From Rickettsiales bacterium (lineage in GTDB: Bacteria; Pseudomonadota; Alphaproteobacteria; Rickettsiales; SXRF01), in contig SXRF01000107.1 in assembly GCA_005792635.1 (NCBI GenBank), positions 1 to 44,943 of the forward strand: a stretch of 44,943 nucleotides of DNA, in the 5' to 3' direction. Shown here one piece after another: positions 32,994 through 41,106 of this stretch. Numbering within the stretch: position 1 is the stretch's first letter; each line of letters starts with the position of its first letter. The notes under the pieces are model-generated. The model ran no database searches and was not told the DNA's origin. It worked only from the letters and a program-made list of their open reading frames with translations. The translations under genes and the position numbers were made by a program.

Positions 32994-35018
32994 ATGAGCG
33001 CGAAGAATTCATCTGATTATAGTTTAATTGTTACACCGCCAGAAGAAGGCGCACTCGCCGCGTGGGAAGCTCTCAAACCGCTAATTGACATGCTCGGCAT
33101 CAAAATAAAAGAAGCACCGATGGATCTGGCGACCAGAATTCTAACCAACGGCGAAGCAGTGGCAACCGCGATTAAACAAGTGCAGGACGATAAAAACGCT
33201 GTGTATCTCAAAGGGCCAGGGATTACACCATCGGACAAACAAATGCTGGAAACCATAAGCAAATTGGAAGCGGAAAACGCGCTGATTTTTTCTTTGAACA
33301 ACAAGGATGATGAGAAAAAACTAAATGAAAAAGTGGCGGAGCTTCGCGCACAACACTCGCCGCAAAGCTCGGAAGCGAACATGGCAGAATTCGCGCTCGC
33401 GGTTAAAAACTCCCTCGTAAAAATCGGCAGCCCGAATGCCAAATGGCGCGATGATTTGGAAGTTACCCTTGTGCGCGGCGTGTCGGACGCGCTCGCTTCG
33501 CGCTCAACTTATACGCCAGCGCATTGGGACGCGAAAACTCCGTTTGAAACGCTTGCCATGCCCGCCGATGCAAGCAACACAATAAACGGTAAAATTTCTG
33601 GCGGTAAAATGAAAATAATTTACACCGCGCCAGACGGCACAGAAAAAATCACCGAGGAAAAATTGGGCGATGGCAGCAGCGTTTGCCTGTTCACCAGCAG
33701 CGAAAAACAAATTTCTGATTTTCTGGATAAAAATGCCGATAAAATCGCCGCCGCCAAACATATTTTCCACGGCAGTAAAGCCACGGTGATTTCTGGCTAT
33801 GATGTGACGCAGAACCGCTTATTGTCCAACAAGCTGCACGCTATGGGCACTAGCGATAAAATCGTAAATTACGCGCTGGAAAAAGACAAGGCGGGCAATG
33901 TCGTAAAAACCTCGTCGGGCGCACCGCAGATGGCGACAGGTTTTCTGATTGATAATGTTCATGCGATTTTGGCGAATAAAGCACCAGCCGAGCCAACTTT
34001 GATGATTTCGCTCAATCAATCTTATGCCAGCACGGTGAAAGAATTTTGGAATTTGGTAAAGGAAAATGGCGGTTTCAAAGCCCCAGCCGACAGCGCGATT
34101 GTACGCCTTTCCGCCACTAAAGATCATTATAAACCGTTCCAATTTGAGGGCGGAGATGTAAAAATTATTGACGCGAATGGTGCGGAAATTTTGCATAAAA
34201 AACTGGGTGAAGGCGAGTTTGCCCTCGCCACCGTTTTGGATAGAGAGCGCATTCACGGCGCAATCAAGAATGTTTTTGAAGACGCAAAAAACAATAAGAA
34301 AAAAATTGTGTTCGGCTTTGATGATAGCGATTACTACCAAATCGCCCGCGAGGAAGTGGCGAAAATCGCTGCTGGCTATGCAGGTGTTGAGTATGAGCTG
34401 CTCAGCGCGGCGCAGGCAGGAGCGAAATATTTCACAGGTGGCCTGCGCGATACTCTGCTGGTTTGCTCAAATATTATGGGCGATTTCCTCACCGATATTG
34501 AGTTGGCGGGCAAAGGAACTTCATACTCGGTGGGAACACTAGGTGATGGGCGCAAAGCTGTGGAGCTAGGTACGGGCGGCACTGCGCCAGACTTGCTCAA
34601 AAAATGGAAGGAAGACGGCGTTTTGCAATTCAACCCGATGGCATTTGTGGAAGGGCTGTCTTACGGCGTTAAATATTCTGGCGAGCTTATGAAGCGCGAC
34701 GGTGTGGACGCAAGCGATGCGGAAAATATAGCCGCCGCACTGGAAAAAGCCCTGTACGCCACCACCGATAACGGAATTATCCTGCCGATTTCATCTGGCG
34801 CATTCACCATGAAAAACGGCGCGGAGGAAACCAAAGTGGGAACACATACCTTCGCAAAATCCGTTGAGCTGGAAACCTTGCGCGAACTACAAGGAAAACA
34901 CCCAGCCGCAACGGAAGAAAACATTGCCAAAGCTGAAGCCGAGCTGAAACAGATGATTGCACAGGACGAAGATATTTTTGCAAGCATTGCCAGAGATAAA
35001 CTGAAAAAACAGGCTTAA
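32994..35018 (+). CDS. Diverged monomeric-type isocitrate dehydrogenase homologue
   Basis: 674 aa from MSAKNSSDYSL; GGGAG lies ten bases upstream, while the ATG nine bases earlier would be too close to it. The chain follows monomeric NADP-IDH (IDH-II, about 740 aa) along its length: ALAAWEALKPLIDMLGI and MDLATRILTN at the N-terminus, GSKATVISGYDV in the middle, SNIMGDFLTDIELAGKGTS (about 492-510; family NVLRDYLTD...ELGTS) and VELGTGGTAPDLLKKWKEDG (family ETGAGGSAPKHVQQF). The two Asp of the metal-site motif are kept, but its Arg is Gly (residue 496), and the N-terminal REGNSDRR substrate motif is degraded. It may have lost IDH activity or changed substrate. Family assignment is from memory of IDH-II sequences. 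Confidence 0.72.
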   Translation: MSAKNSSDYSLIVTPPEEGALAAWEALKPLIDMLGIKIKEAPMDLATRILTNGEAVATAIKQVQDDKNAVYLKGPGITPSDKQMLETISKLEAENALIFSLNNKDDEKKLNEKVAELRAQHSPQSSEANMAEFALAVKNSLVKIGSPNAKWRDDLEVTLVRGVSDALASRSTYTPAHWDAKTPFETLAMPADASNTINGKISGGKMKIIYTAPDGTEKITEEKLGDGSSVCLFTSSEKQISDFLDKNADKIAAAKHIFHGSKATVISGYDVTQNRLLSNKLHAMGTSDKIVNYALEKDKAGNVVKTSSGAPQMATGFLIDNVHAILANKAPAEPTLMISLNQSYASTVKEFWNLVKENGGFKAPADSAIVRLSATKDHYKPFQFEGGDVKIIDANGAEILHKKLGEGEFALATVLDRERIHGAIKNVFEDAKNNKKKIVFGFDDSDYYQIAREEVAKIAAGYAGVEYELLSAAQAGAKYFTGGLRDTLLVCSNIMGDFLTDIELAGKGTSYSVGTLGDGRKAVELGTGGTAPDLLKKWKEDGVLQFNPMAFVEGLSYGVKYSGELMKRDGVDASDAENIAAALEKALYATTDNGIILPISSGAFTMKNGAEETKVGTHTFAKSVELETLRELQGKHPAATEENIAKAEAELKQMIAQDEDIFASIARDKLKKQA

Positions 35019-35042
35019 AACTTCTATCAATCCGTCAAAGTG

Positions 35043-35130
35043 TTCGTCATTGCGAGCGACTAAAAGGAGCGCGGCAATCCAGCTTGTTGATGGTTTCTGG
35101 ATTGCTTCGGCTTCGCCTCGCAATGACGAA
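35043..35130. repeat. Palindromic dispersed repeat (TTCGTCATTGCGAG type)
   Basis: Outer arms TTCGTCATTGCGAG (35043-35056) and CTCGCAATGACGAA (35117-35130) are perfectly complementary; inner arms GCAATCCAG and CTGGATTGC pair as well. This repeat type is widespread in bacteria, including Rickettsiales. It occupies the gap between two convergent genes and may end transcription both ways. Confidence 0.8.
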
Positions 35131-35162
35131 AGTCAATTACGCCATATTATCGTAAATTCGTA

Positions 35163-36473
35163 CTAAGACAATTTTTTCTTACCAGAGAAATCGCCAAGAT
35201 CTTGGATGATGCGCTTTTTAATCGCGTTGCGGTCAGACGCTGGAATGCCATAACGAATAGCCAGTAATGAATAATCCTCATCCGCCAGAGTGATTGGAAT
35301 TTGTACAGCTTCTTGATGGGCAACAGGCAGCTCAATAATCCGACGAACAACATCCGAAAGGCGCATCTCTCCGCGAATTGCTTCGTCGATAATTTGGTTG
35401 GCAACGCGAAGGTCGCACTCAATTGACTCGTTATCCATACCATTTGCCACATTATTCATAGACTTAAATTCCTGTACGCTGGCAGCTTTATTCGCCGAGC
35501 CAAAACTCACTGCGGCTTCTTTATAATCATGACCATTTGCACCGTAACTTTTAGCTTCACCAGCACTCGCAATATTCATCTGACTATTCTCCTCGTTGTT
35601 GTTTGGTGTTGTTATTGTAGCATTTATAGTTTCTTTATTTTCTTCAGTTTCTTGTAGTTTTTCTGTAGTTTCTTCTTTTATGATTACTGGCTCAAGAGGC
35701 GTGGGCGTTAGATTCGGTAAATCAAACTCCTCAAGCTTTACGACTTCTTTTTCTGGTTCAATGTTTTTTTCTGGCTCAATAATTTTCTCATCAGCAACAA
35801 CCGACTCCGCACCAGAAACCAATCTTATATCTGGATTTTTAGAAAGTGGCATTTCCACATCGGTTATATCATTTGTGCGCCGATAAATAGTTGCGTAGAC
35901 ATCAATGCGCCCGCCAGCATATTTTTCAATTTCAATCGCATGTTCGTTGCTGACGCTGCCGAGAAGAGTATATTGAAATTCTTCGCCAGTTTCCACCTTA
36001 TCCGCACCATCACGGAAATCAGCGCGATGAAAAAACCCGCGCATCCCCTGAATTTCGCGCTTATAATTGCTAACCAGCCAACCTTTCAGTTCTGGCACAT
36101 TGTCCTTGCAGGCTAGTTTGGAAAAATCGTCTTTGGTGGTTATATCTTCAATGGCTTTTTCATCGAAAAGCTTTATGCGCTCGCTTATGGAAAGCTTGCG
36201 GGAAATGGCAAGATATTGCTCGCCCTGTGCATCTGCAACAATCATCGAAACATCTAAGTCATTCGACTGACTAAGAACAAAAGAGGTGAGAACATCCGCG
36301 CCAAACTGGTAGCTATTAACGGCGGTCACAGTGAGCTTTCGCCCACTAAGTGCGACTTGCGGCATAAAGCCAAAACTAAGGACACTGCCTAGCTGTAGCT
36401 CTGAAAGTTTTGCTTTGCCCATAGTTTGCGGCTTTTTTACTGGTTTCCAAAAATCTGCAATTGCTTCCAACAT
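35163..36473 (-). CDS. Unknown protein downstream of smpB
   Basis: 436 aa, no family recognised. Residues 1-210 look like one folded alpha/beta domain (QLGSVLSFGFMPQVALSGRK; LDVSMIVADAQGEQYLAISR). Residues about 215-300 are an acidic, Glu/Lys/Pro/Thr-rich linker. The C-terminal 90 residues are helical (CDLRVANQIIDEAIRGEMRL; DEDYSLLAIRYGIPASDRNA). No signal peptide or membrane helix is present. AAGGTGG precedes the start, and it lies 61 bp downstream of smpB on the same strand. The modular layout with a low-complexity linker recalls the 630-aa protein at 21908, without sequence similarity that I can see. Confidence 0.72.
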   Translation of the reverse strand: MLEAIADFWKPVKKPQTMGKAKLSELQLGSVLSFGFMPQVALSGRKLTVTAVNSYQFGADVLTSFVLSQSNDLDVSMIVADAQGEQYLAISRKLSISERIKLFDEKAIEDITTKDDFSKLACKDNVPELKGWLVSNYKREIQGMRGFFHRADFRDGADKVETGEEFQYTLLGSVSNEHAIEIEKYAGGRIDVYATIYRRTNDITDVEMPLSKNPDIRLVSGAESVVADEKIIEPEKNIEPEKEVVKLEEFDLPNLTPTPLEPVIIKEETTEKLQETEENKETINATITTPNNNEENSQMNIASAGEAKSYGANGHDYKEAAVSFGSANKAASVQEFKSMNNVANGMDNESIECDLRVANQIIDEAIRGEMRLSDVVRRIIELPVAHQEAVQIPITLADEDYSLLAIRYGIPASDRNAIKKRIIQDLGDFSGKKKLS

Positions 36474-36534
36474 TTGTGTTCCACCTTTTTTCCCGTTGTT
36501 ACTATTTTTTATTTTTCTTTTTATTCGTTACCAC

Positions 36535-37044
36535 TTAACCTTTCGCCCGCATTATCCGCGCTTTGTCGCGCTGCCAATCTCGTTGTTTTATTGTATCTCG
36601 TTTTTCATATAATTTCTTACCCATCGCCAGTGCCAATTTTATTTTTGCCAAACCGCGGCTATTAAAATAAATCGACAACGGAACAAGCGTCACCCCTTTA
36701 ACCTTCAGCCTGCCCAGCAATTTTTTAATCTGCTTTTTATGCAGCAATAATTTGCGTGGGCGGTGAGTTTCGTGGTTAAAACGATTCCCACCCTCATATT
36801 CAGCGATATAGGCATTAAACAGCCATATTTCGCCGTCTTTTTCACCAGCATAAGCATCCGATATCTGAACCTTGTTCGCTCGCAGCGACTTCACTTCAGT
36901 ACCAGAAAGCACTATGCCCGCTTCAAACTCTTCCTCCACCGCATATTCAAACCGCGCCTTACGATTAAGGGCGATAGATTTGCTGGCGGATTTACTAGCT
37001 GCTCCAGACTTCGGTTGACTAGTTTGTTTATCTTTTCCTGACAT
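36535..37044 (-). CDS. smpB: SsrA-binding protein SmpB
   Basis: 169 aa. Core motifs are [20 protein letters not shown], then [45 protein letters not shown] and the basic tail [20 protein letters not shown]. SmpB brings tmRNA to stalled ribosomes for trans-translation. The N-terminal 25 residues are a Ser/Lys-rich extension. No tmRNA gene was found in the window. Confidence 0.96.
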   Translation of the reverse strand: MSGKDKQTSQPKSGAASKSASKSIALNRKARFEYAVEEEFEAGIVLSGTEVKSLRANKVQISDAYAGEKDGEIWLFNAYIAEYEGGNRFNHETHRPRKLLLHKKQIKKLLGRLKVKGVTLVPLSIYFNSRGLAKIKLALAMGKKLYEKRDTIKQRDWQRDKARIMRAKG

Positions 37045-37221
37045 GGAATTATTCCAATTTGAGTTGCTAATAAATATGAAAAAAAAATTTATAGCAAGCG
37101 CAAATTATTTATTGACTTCATAATAAATATATCACTTAATTTATTTCACATCAAATACTCGAAAAATCAATATAAGTCCAACCTATATAAAATTGCGCAA
37201 CAATTAATTTGCTTTAGTAAT

Positions 37222-37851
37222 ATGAACGGAAAATTTATCTCATTTGAAGGCGGCGAAGGCAGCGGAAAATCAACGCAGTTAAAACTTCTTGCCGCTGCTT
37301 TTGAACGCTCTGGCTTGCCGTTTATTGCCACCCGCGAACCAGGGGGAGTGGCTTCGGCGGAGAGAATTCGCTCACTGCTCGTATCTGGCGATGGTGATGC
37401 GTGGAATCCATTAAGCGAAACTTTGCTTTTTCAGGCGGCACGCAGCGAACATATCAGCAAAAAAATTGCCCCTGCCCTTGCCGATGGAAAGACGATTATT
37501 TGCGACAGATTTGTGGATTCGACAATCGTGTATCAGGGTATCGGTAAAGGGCTTGGTGTTGAATACATCAAAAATCTACACCGCCTTGTCTTTGGAAATT
37601 TTATGCCGCATCTGACCATTATTTTGGATATTGACCCTAATGTCGGCTTGCGAAGGGCGGGCGAACGCCTTAGCGATGAAACCCGCTTTGAGGGCTTATC
37701 TATCGAATTTCATCAAAAAATCCGCGAAGGTTTTCTGCAAATCGCCCAAGATGAAAAATCGCGCTGCGCTGTTCTAAATGCCGCACAAGAGCCAGAAAAA
37801 CTGCATAACGACATTTTGCAGGTGATTTCTGAACGGCTTGGTCTGTTTTAG
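37222..37851 (+). CDS. tmk: Thymidylate kinase
   Basis: 209 aa. P-loop FEGGEGSGKSTQ, TREPGG motif, DRFVDSTIVYQGIGKGLG, and a lid region near RAGERLSDETRFEG. It phosphorylates dTMP to dTDP. In many alphaproteobacteria tmk is followed by holB, but here a pilin gene follows after only 11 bp. Confidence 0.95.
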   Translation: MNGKFISFEGGEGSGKSTQLKLLAAAFERSGLPFIATREPGGVASAERIRSLLVSGDGDAWNPLSETLLFQAARSEHISKKIAPALADGKTIICDRFVDSTIVYQGIGKGLGVEYIKNLHRLVFGNFMPHLTIILDIDPNVGLRRAGERLSDETRFEGLSIEFHQKIREGFLQIAQDEKSRCAVLNAAQEPEKLHNDILQVISERLGLF

Positions 37852-37862
37852 GAGAAAAAAAT

Positions 37863-38702
37863 ATGAGCAAGGAAGCAAGGAAGAAAAATTTTTGGAATAA
37901 CAAATCAGGTTTCACACTAATTGAGCTTTCCATTGTACTTGTGATCATAGGATTAATTGTTGGCGGAGTTCTGGTTGGGCAGGATTTGATTCATGCCGCG
38001 GAAATACGCGCCACGATTAGCCAAAAAGATCAATTCAATGTCGCCACCAATACTTTTCGCCTAAAATATAACTATCTTCCAGGGGACATGCCGAATTCTG
38101 AGGCGGCGGCGTATGGGTTTTATGATACTGGGTTTCTTGACAATGGGAATGGTATTATAGAGGGAATAGATCTTGGTCGTGAACCTCTTTTAAGATGTCT
38201 TGTTGTTGATTTGGGTGGTGAAAGTCTTATTAATGGTGAGGATAGAGTGTTTTTTCGTCATTTATCAGATGCTAAAATGATTTCTGGCAATACTAATCCT
38301 GATGTTGGTGGCAATCCTGTTTATACTGAAAGTGTATTTCCTCGTGCCAAACTTGGAGATAATTTTTATTTTAGGGCTTGTGCCGCCTATGGATTCAATT
38401 ATTTTCAAATTCTTGGTATTACAAATATGCTTGGAAGCCCACAGCCGTTCTTAAAATCTGCTGATGCATACAATATGGACAGTAAGATTGATGATGGATT
38501 ACCAAATTCTGGTCAGGTAAAGATACTCCCTCCTGGTGAAGATTTGGCTCTCGAACCAGACTTTGTAATCTCTTGGTCAGCAAGCGCAGCCGCTGGAAAT
38601 TGCCTTTATGGCGGAGCTTCAAATGAGGATGAGGACGCAGAATATAATATAAACCCATCTTACGCTGGCATGTGCCAAGGGATAATGTTCAAGTTTCAAT
38701 AG
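37863..38702 (+). CDS. Type IV pilin-like protein C
   Basis: 279 aa; AGGAG seven bases upstream fixes the start. A 16-residue leader ends in Gly, then FTLIELSIVLVIIGLIVGG with Glu at +5. Family landmarks follow: YNYLPGDMP, FFRHLSDAKMISG near residue 138, YNMDSKIDDGLPNSG near 205, and two C-terminal Cys (23 residues between) ending CQGIMFKFQ. The N-terminal third is close to pilin A also at DNA level (VLVGQDLI-AAEIRAT), while the middle is different. It is 11 bp downstream of tmk, and a toxin-antitoxin pair with its own promoter follows, mirroring the pilin B locus. Confidence 0.87.
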   Translation: MSKEARKKNFWNNKSGFTLIELSIVLVIIGLIVGGVLVGQDLIHAAEIRATISQKDQFNVATNTFRLKYNYLPGDMPNSEAAAYGFYDTGFLDNGNGIIEGIDLGREPLLRCLVVDLGGESLINGEDRVFFRHLSDAKMISGNTNPDVGGNPVYTESVFPRAKLGDNFYFRACAAYGFNYFQILGITNMLGSPQPFLKSADAYNMDSKIDDGLPNSGQVKILPPGEDLALEPDFVISWSASAAAGNCLYGGASNEDEDAEYNINPSYAGMCQGIMFKFQ

Positions 38703-38708
38703 TTCCTA

Positions 38709-38755
38709 TTGACTAAAATAGCTAAATCGACTAATATAGACGAATTAGCTATTTT
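38709..38755 (+). promoter_or_regulatory. Promoter and operator of the Phd/RelE-type pair
   Basis: TTGACT (38709-38714), 17-bp spacer and TAATAT (38732-38737). A palindrome AAAATAGCTAAATCG / CGAATTAGCTATTTT (38715-38729 and 38741-38755, 14 of 15 pairs) spans the spacer and -10, a layout fitting autorepression by the antitoxin. Confidence 0.7.
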
Positions 38756-38770
38756 GATGGAGGAGTAAAA

Positions 38771-39034
38771 ATGCACATAGAATCAGCAACAACAGTAAAA
38801 AATCATTTTGGGGCGATTATGGATGCGGCTCTGCGCGAGCCTGTGGTTATTCAACGCTCAGGGCGCAATTCTGTGGTTATGATTCCTTATGATAGCTATA
38901 AAGATTATGAGGCTTTCGAAGCACTTTCTGATAAAATATGGGCTGAAAAAGCGATGGAGGCTGAAAGAGAGGGATATTTAGGAACAGATGAAAGCGAAAA
39001 CATTATTCAAAAGTTTCTAAATGCTGATACTTAA
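38771..39034 (+). CDS. Type II antitoxin, Phd/YefM family
   Basis: 87 aa. It begins MHIESATTVKNHFGAIMDAA, followed by EPVVIQRSGRNSVVMIPYDS, the Phd/YefM fold that binds DNA through its N-terminus. The C-terminal 30 residues (EREGYLGTDESENIIQKFL) are the likely toxin-binding tail. GGAGGAG lies upstream of the start. It overlaps the toxin gene by 14 bp. Confidence 0.88.
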   Translation: MHIESATTVKNHFGAIMDAALREPVVIQRSGRNSVVMIPYDSYKDYEAFEALSDKIWAEKAMEAEREGYLGTDESENIIQKFLNADT

Positions 39035-39287
39035 ACTAGATAGAAGTGTCGATAGGTTCTTTGCGCGTGTCAACCCAAAACACGGCAGGCAAATAGCTGA
39101 AAAAATTCAATTATTACGAAATAATCCAAAACCGCAAGATTCCAAGCAACTTTATGGGTACAATTACCTGAGAGCGGATAGCGGTGAGTATAGAATTATT
39201 TATAATTTCACCGAAGATACTTTGTATATTGCACTAATTGGAAAGCGAAATGATGACGAAGTTTATAAACAACTCAAACGGAAATAG
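39021..39287 (+). CDS. Type II toxin, RelE/ParE superfamily
   Basis: 88 aa. The pattern FARVNPKHGRQIAEKIQLLR, then LYGYNYLRADSGEYRIIYNF and LYIALIGKRNDDEVYKQL, matches RelE-type mRNA interferases (GEYRIIY and the KR-DDEVY tail). The antitoxin precedes it with a 14-bp overlap. It runs 38 bp into the start of the carbonic anhydrase-like gene, so that gene is coupled to the toxin. Confidence 0.88.
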   Translation: MLILKLDRSVDRFFARVNPKHGRQIAEKIQLLRNNPKPQDSKQLYGYNYLRADSGEYRIIYNFTEDTLYIALIGKRNDDEVYKQLKRK

Positions 39288-39825
39288 CCCCATAATCCTT
39301 CCGTATCGTGGTGAATATGCGCCTGATGGTGTGTTTCCGCGCATTTCGCCGAAAGCCTTTGTGGCGGCTGGGGCGGCGGTGATTGGCGATGTGGAAATTG
39401 GCGATGATTCAGGCGTTTGGTTTGGCTCAGTGGTGCGCGGGGATGTGAATTTCGTCCGCATCGGCAAACGCACGAATATTCAGGACGGAACGGTGATTCA
39501 TGTCACCCGCAAAACTAACCCAACGATTATTGGCGATAATGTCACCATTGGGCATAGCGCATTACTGCATGGTTGCACGCTGGAAGACGGCTGTTTTATT
39601 GGCATGCGGGCGACTCTGATGGACGGAGTGGTGGTGGAAAGCGGGGCGCAGGTGGCGGCTGGCGCACTGGTAACCCCTAATAAGCGCGTGCCAAAGGGGC
39701 AGCTTTGGGCAGGCAGCCCCGCCAAGTTCTTTCGTGATTTAACCTTGGAAGAACAAAGGTTTATCGATATTTCCGCCGAAAATTATGTGCGTCACGCCCG
39801 CGAATATCTGGCGATGGCAGACTAA
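39250..39825 (+). CDS. Gamma-carbonic anhydrase family protein (YrdA-like)
   Basis: 191 aa from the ATG at 39250 (GGAAAG just upstream; an adjacent ATG at 39253 is equally possible). Left-handed beta-helix hexapeptide repeats run through residues 30-150: VIGDVEIGDDSGVWFGSVVR, then GDVNFVRIGKRTNIQDGTVI, then the zinc-type His residues in HVT, GHSALLHGC. The family binds zinc or iron and ranges from active carbonic anhydrases to proteins of unknown role. The start overlaps the toxin gene by 38 bp. Confidence 0.9.
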   Translation: MMTKFINNSNGNSPIILPYRGEYAPDGVFPRISPKAFVAAGAAVIGDVEIGDDSGVWFGSVVRGDVNFVRIGKRTNIQDGTVIHVTRKTNPTIIGDNVTIGHSALLHGCTLEDGCFIGMRATLMDGVVVESGAQVAAGALVTPNKRVPKGQLWAGSPAKFFRDLTLEEQRFIDISAENYVRHAREYLAMAD

Positions 39826-39836
39826 AACGCAAATCT

Positions 39837-39878
39837 TCACAAAATTGTCACATTTCTTTTGTTTTTTTCATGTAGAAT
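39837..39878 (+). promoter_or_regulatory. Shared promoter architecture, copy 2 (TCACA-N6-TCACA ... TAGAAT)
   Basis: TCACA at 39837-39841 and 39848-39852 (11-bp spacing), a T-rich stretch with TTTTG followed by T7, and TAGAAT at 39873-39878. The distance from second TCACA to the -10 is 25 bases, against 26 upstream of 21908. Confidence 0.55.
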
Positions 39879-39902
39879 GAATAGTGGAAAGGAGTGTCTA
39901 TT

Positions 39903-41075
39903 GTGGCAAATGGTGGAACATTTACAGGAGTTGCACATGAATTAGGCAATGCGGCTACACATTTTGGCGGCGAACAAATTGTGCATATTGCCGCGGAAAC
40001 TGGTAGTGCCACGGCAACGGCTGGGCTTGCTGGTGGCTTTGGTGCTGTGTGGACTTCCACTGGTCTGGGCTTGGCGGCAGTTGCCAGCGCGGTTATTAAT
40101 GTTATAAAATATAGCAATTTGCGCTCTGATGTGATGGACACCTACCGCGAAGAAATTGCTGCAAAATTAGGGAAAAACCCAGCACAAATAACCAAAAAAG
40201 ACATGGACGCAGTGGCAGAAACTAATCCTGTTCTGAATGAAGAATTACAAAAATTAAAAAGAGATAGAAATCTTGGAATAGCAGTCACCGTATTTTCTAT
40301 TCTTTGCGCCCTACCGATTGCTTTTGCGGTCATGCAGTTGCCAGCGATGGTTGCATTATCTGGATTCGCAAATTTTGCCGCCAAGGTAGCTGTTGGTTTT
40401 GTTTGTCACAAACTAGTTGAATATCCCGTTGAAGCGGCGGGCAAAAAAATGTTTGAGATGGAAGGTCACAGCACCCACGAGCGCATAGAGGATTTGATAA
40501 AAGAGCGCGATGCAGGGGTAACTTTAAGCAAAGAACAAGTTCTCGGCGTGTTTGTCAGTGCCAGACCAGCTTTAAGCCAAGCGGTAAAACAAAGCTTTGG
40601 CGAAGAATATGACAAGCTGGATTTACGCAAAAAACAAGCGGTATTTCAACTGTTTGAGCAACATCCCGATCTGCAACATTCTATGAAAATGCTTCAGGAT
40701 TTTACGGCTGGTATCAATGGCAATAATATTCGCGTTAGCGAGTTGGCGTTTGCTGCTGTAGGACAACGCTCAGGGGTTGCACCAGACCCGAACCCAAAAC
40801 CTAGACAGGCGAACGCAGTCGCAAAAACGCTGGGTATGGCGCATCACCTCAAGAAAAAATGTGTGGAGGCGGTGCAGAATATCCGCCACCATAAGCACGA
40901 GCAACTGCAAGACCTTCCGCCGCAAGCTCCGCCTGCCCTTCCTAAACGCAAGGTGGAAATTTATGAGCAAAATGAGCGCAAAGACGGAAAAACTTTTTCA
41001 GGTGTTGAAATGATGCGTAGAAACGCAGGCATAGCACGCAGCCTAGAACCACAAAATTCTTTCTCACCCACTTGA
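39903..41075 (+). CDS. Unknown protein with two hydrophobic regions
   Basis: 390 aa from a GTG start placed eight bases after AGGAG; a GTG nine bases upstream overlaps that site. The first hydrophobic region spans residues about 35-65 (Gly/Ala-rich, GLAGGFGAVWTSTGLGLAAV) and the second about 120-165 (VFSILCALPIAFAVMQLPAM and following). Both could be membrane hairpins; no signal peptide is present. Then comes a charged helical region and a tail with PPQAPPALPKRKV. No family is recognised. Gly/Ala-rich hairpins plus a Pro-rich tail would suit a secreted effector or an inner-membrane protein. It shares its promoter pattern with the gene at 21908. Confidence 0.72.
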   Translation: MANGGTFTGVAHELGNAATHFGGEQIVHIAAETGSATATAGLAGGFGAVWTSTGLGLAAVASAVINVIKYSNLRSDVMDTYREEIAAKLGKNPAQITKKDMDAVAETNPVLNEELQKLKRDRNLGIAVTVFSILCALPIAFAVMQLPAMVALSGFANFAAKVAVGFVCHKLVEYPVEAAGKKMFEMEGHSTHERIEDLIKERDAGVTLSKEQVLGVFVSARPALSQAVKQSFGEEYDKLDLRKKQAVFQLFEQHPDLQHSMKMLQDFTAGINGNNIRVSELAFAAVGQRSGVAPDPNPKPRQANAVAKTLGMAHHLKKKCVEAVQNIRHHKHEQLQDLPPQAPPALPKRKVEIYEQNERKDGKTFSGVEMMRRNAGIARSLEPQNSFSPT

Positions 41076-41106
41076 ATAATCAAAAAATATAAGATAACAA
41101 AGCTTC

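Noticed and set aside
33819-34340. Open frame antisense to the IDH-like gene
   Set aside because: Shadow of a gene with clear family similarity on the other strand; composition is typical of an antisense frame.
35019-37221. tmRNA gene near smpB
   Set aside because: I looked for the tag-coding and tRNA-like ends around smpB and found neither; the gaps hold a palindromic repeat and AT-rich promoter sequence only.
39238-39249. TTG start for the carbonic anhydrase-like gene
   Set aside because: The ATG pair at 39250/39253 follows GGAAAG at workable spacing, and the extra residues are not part of the family.
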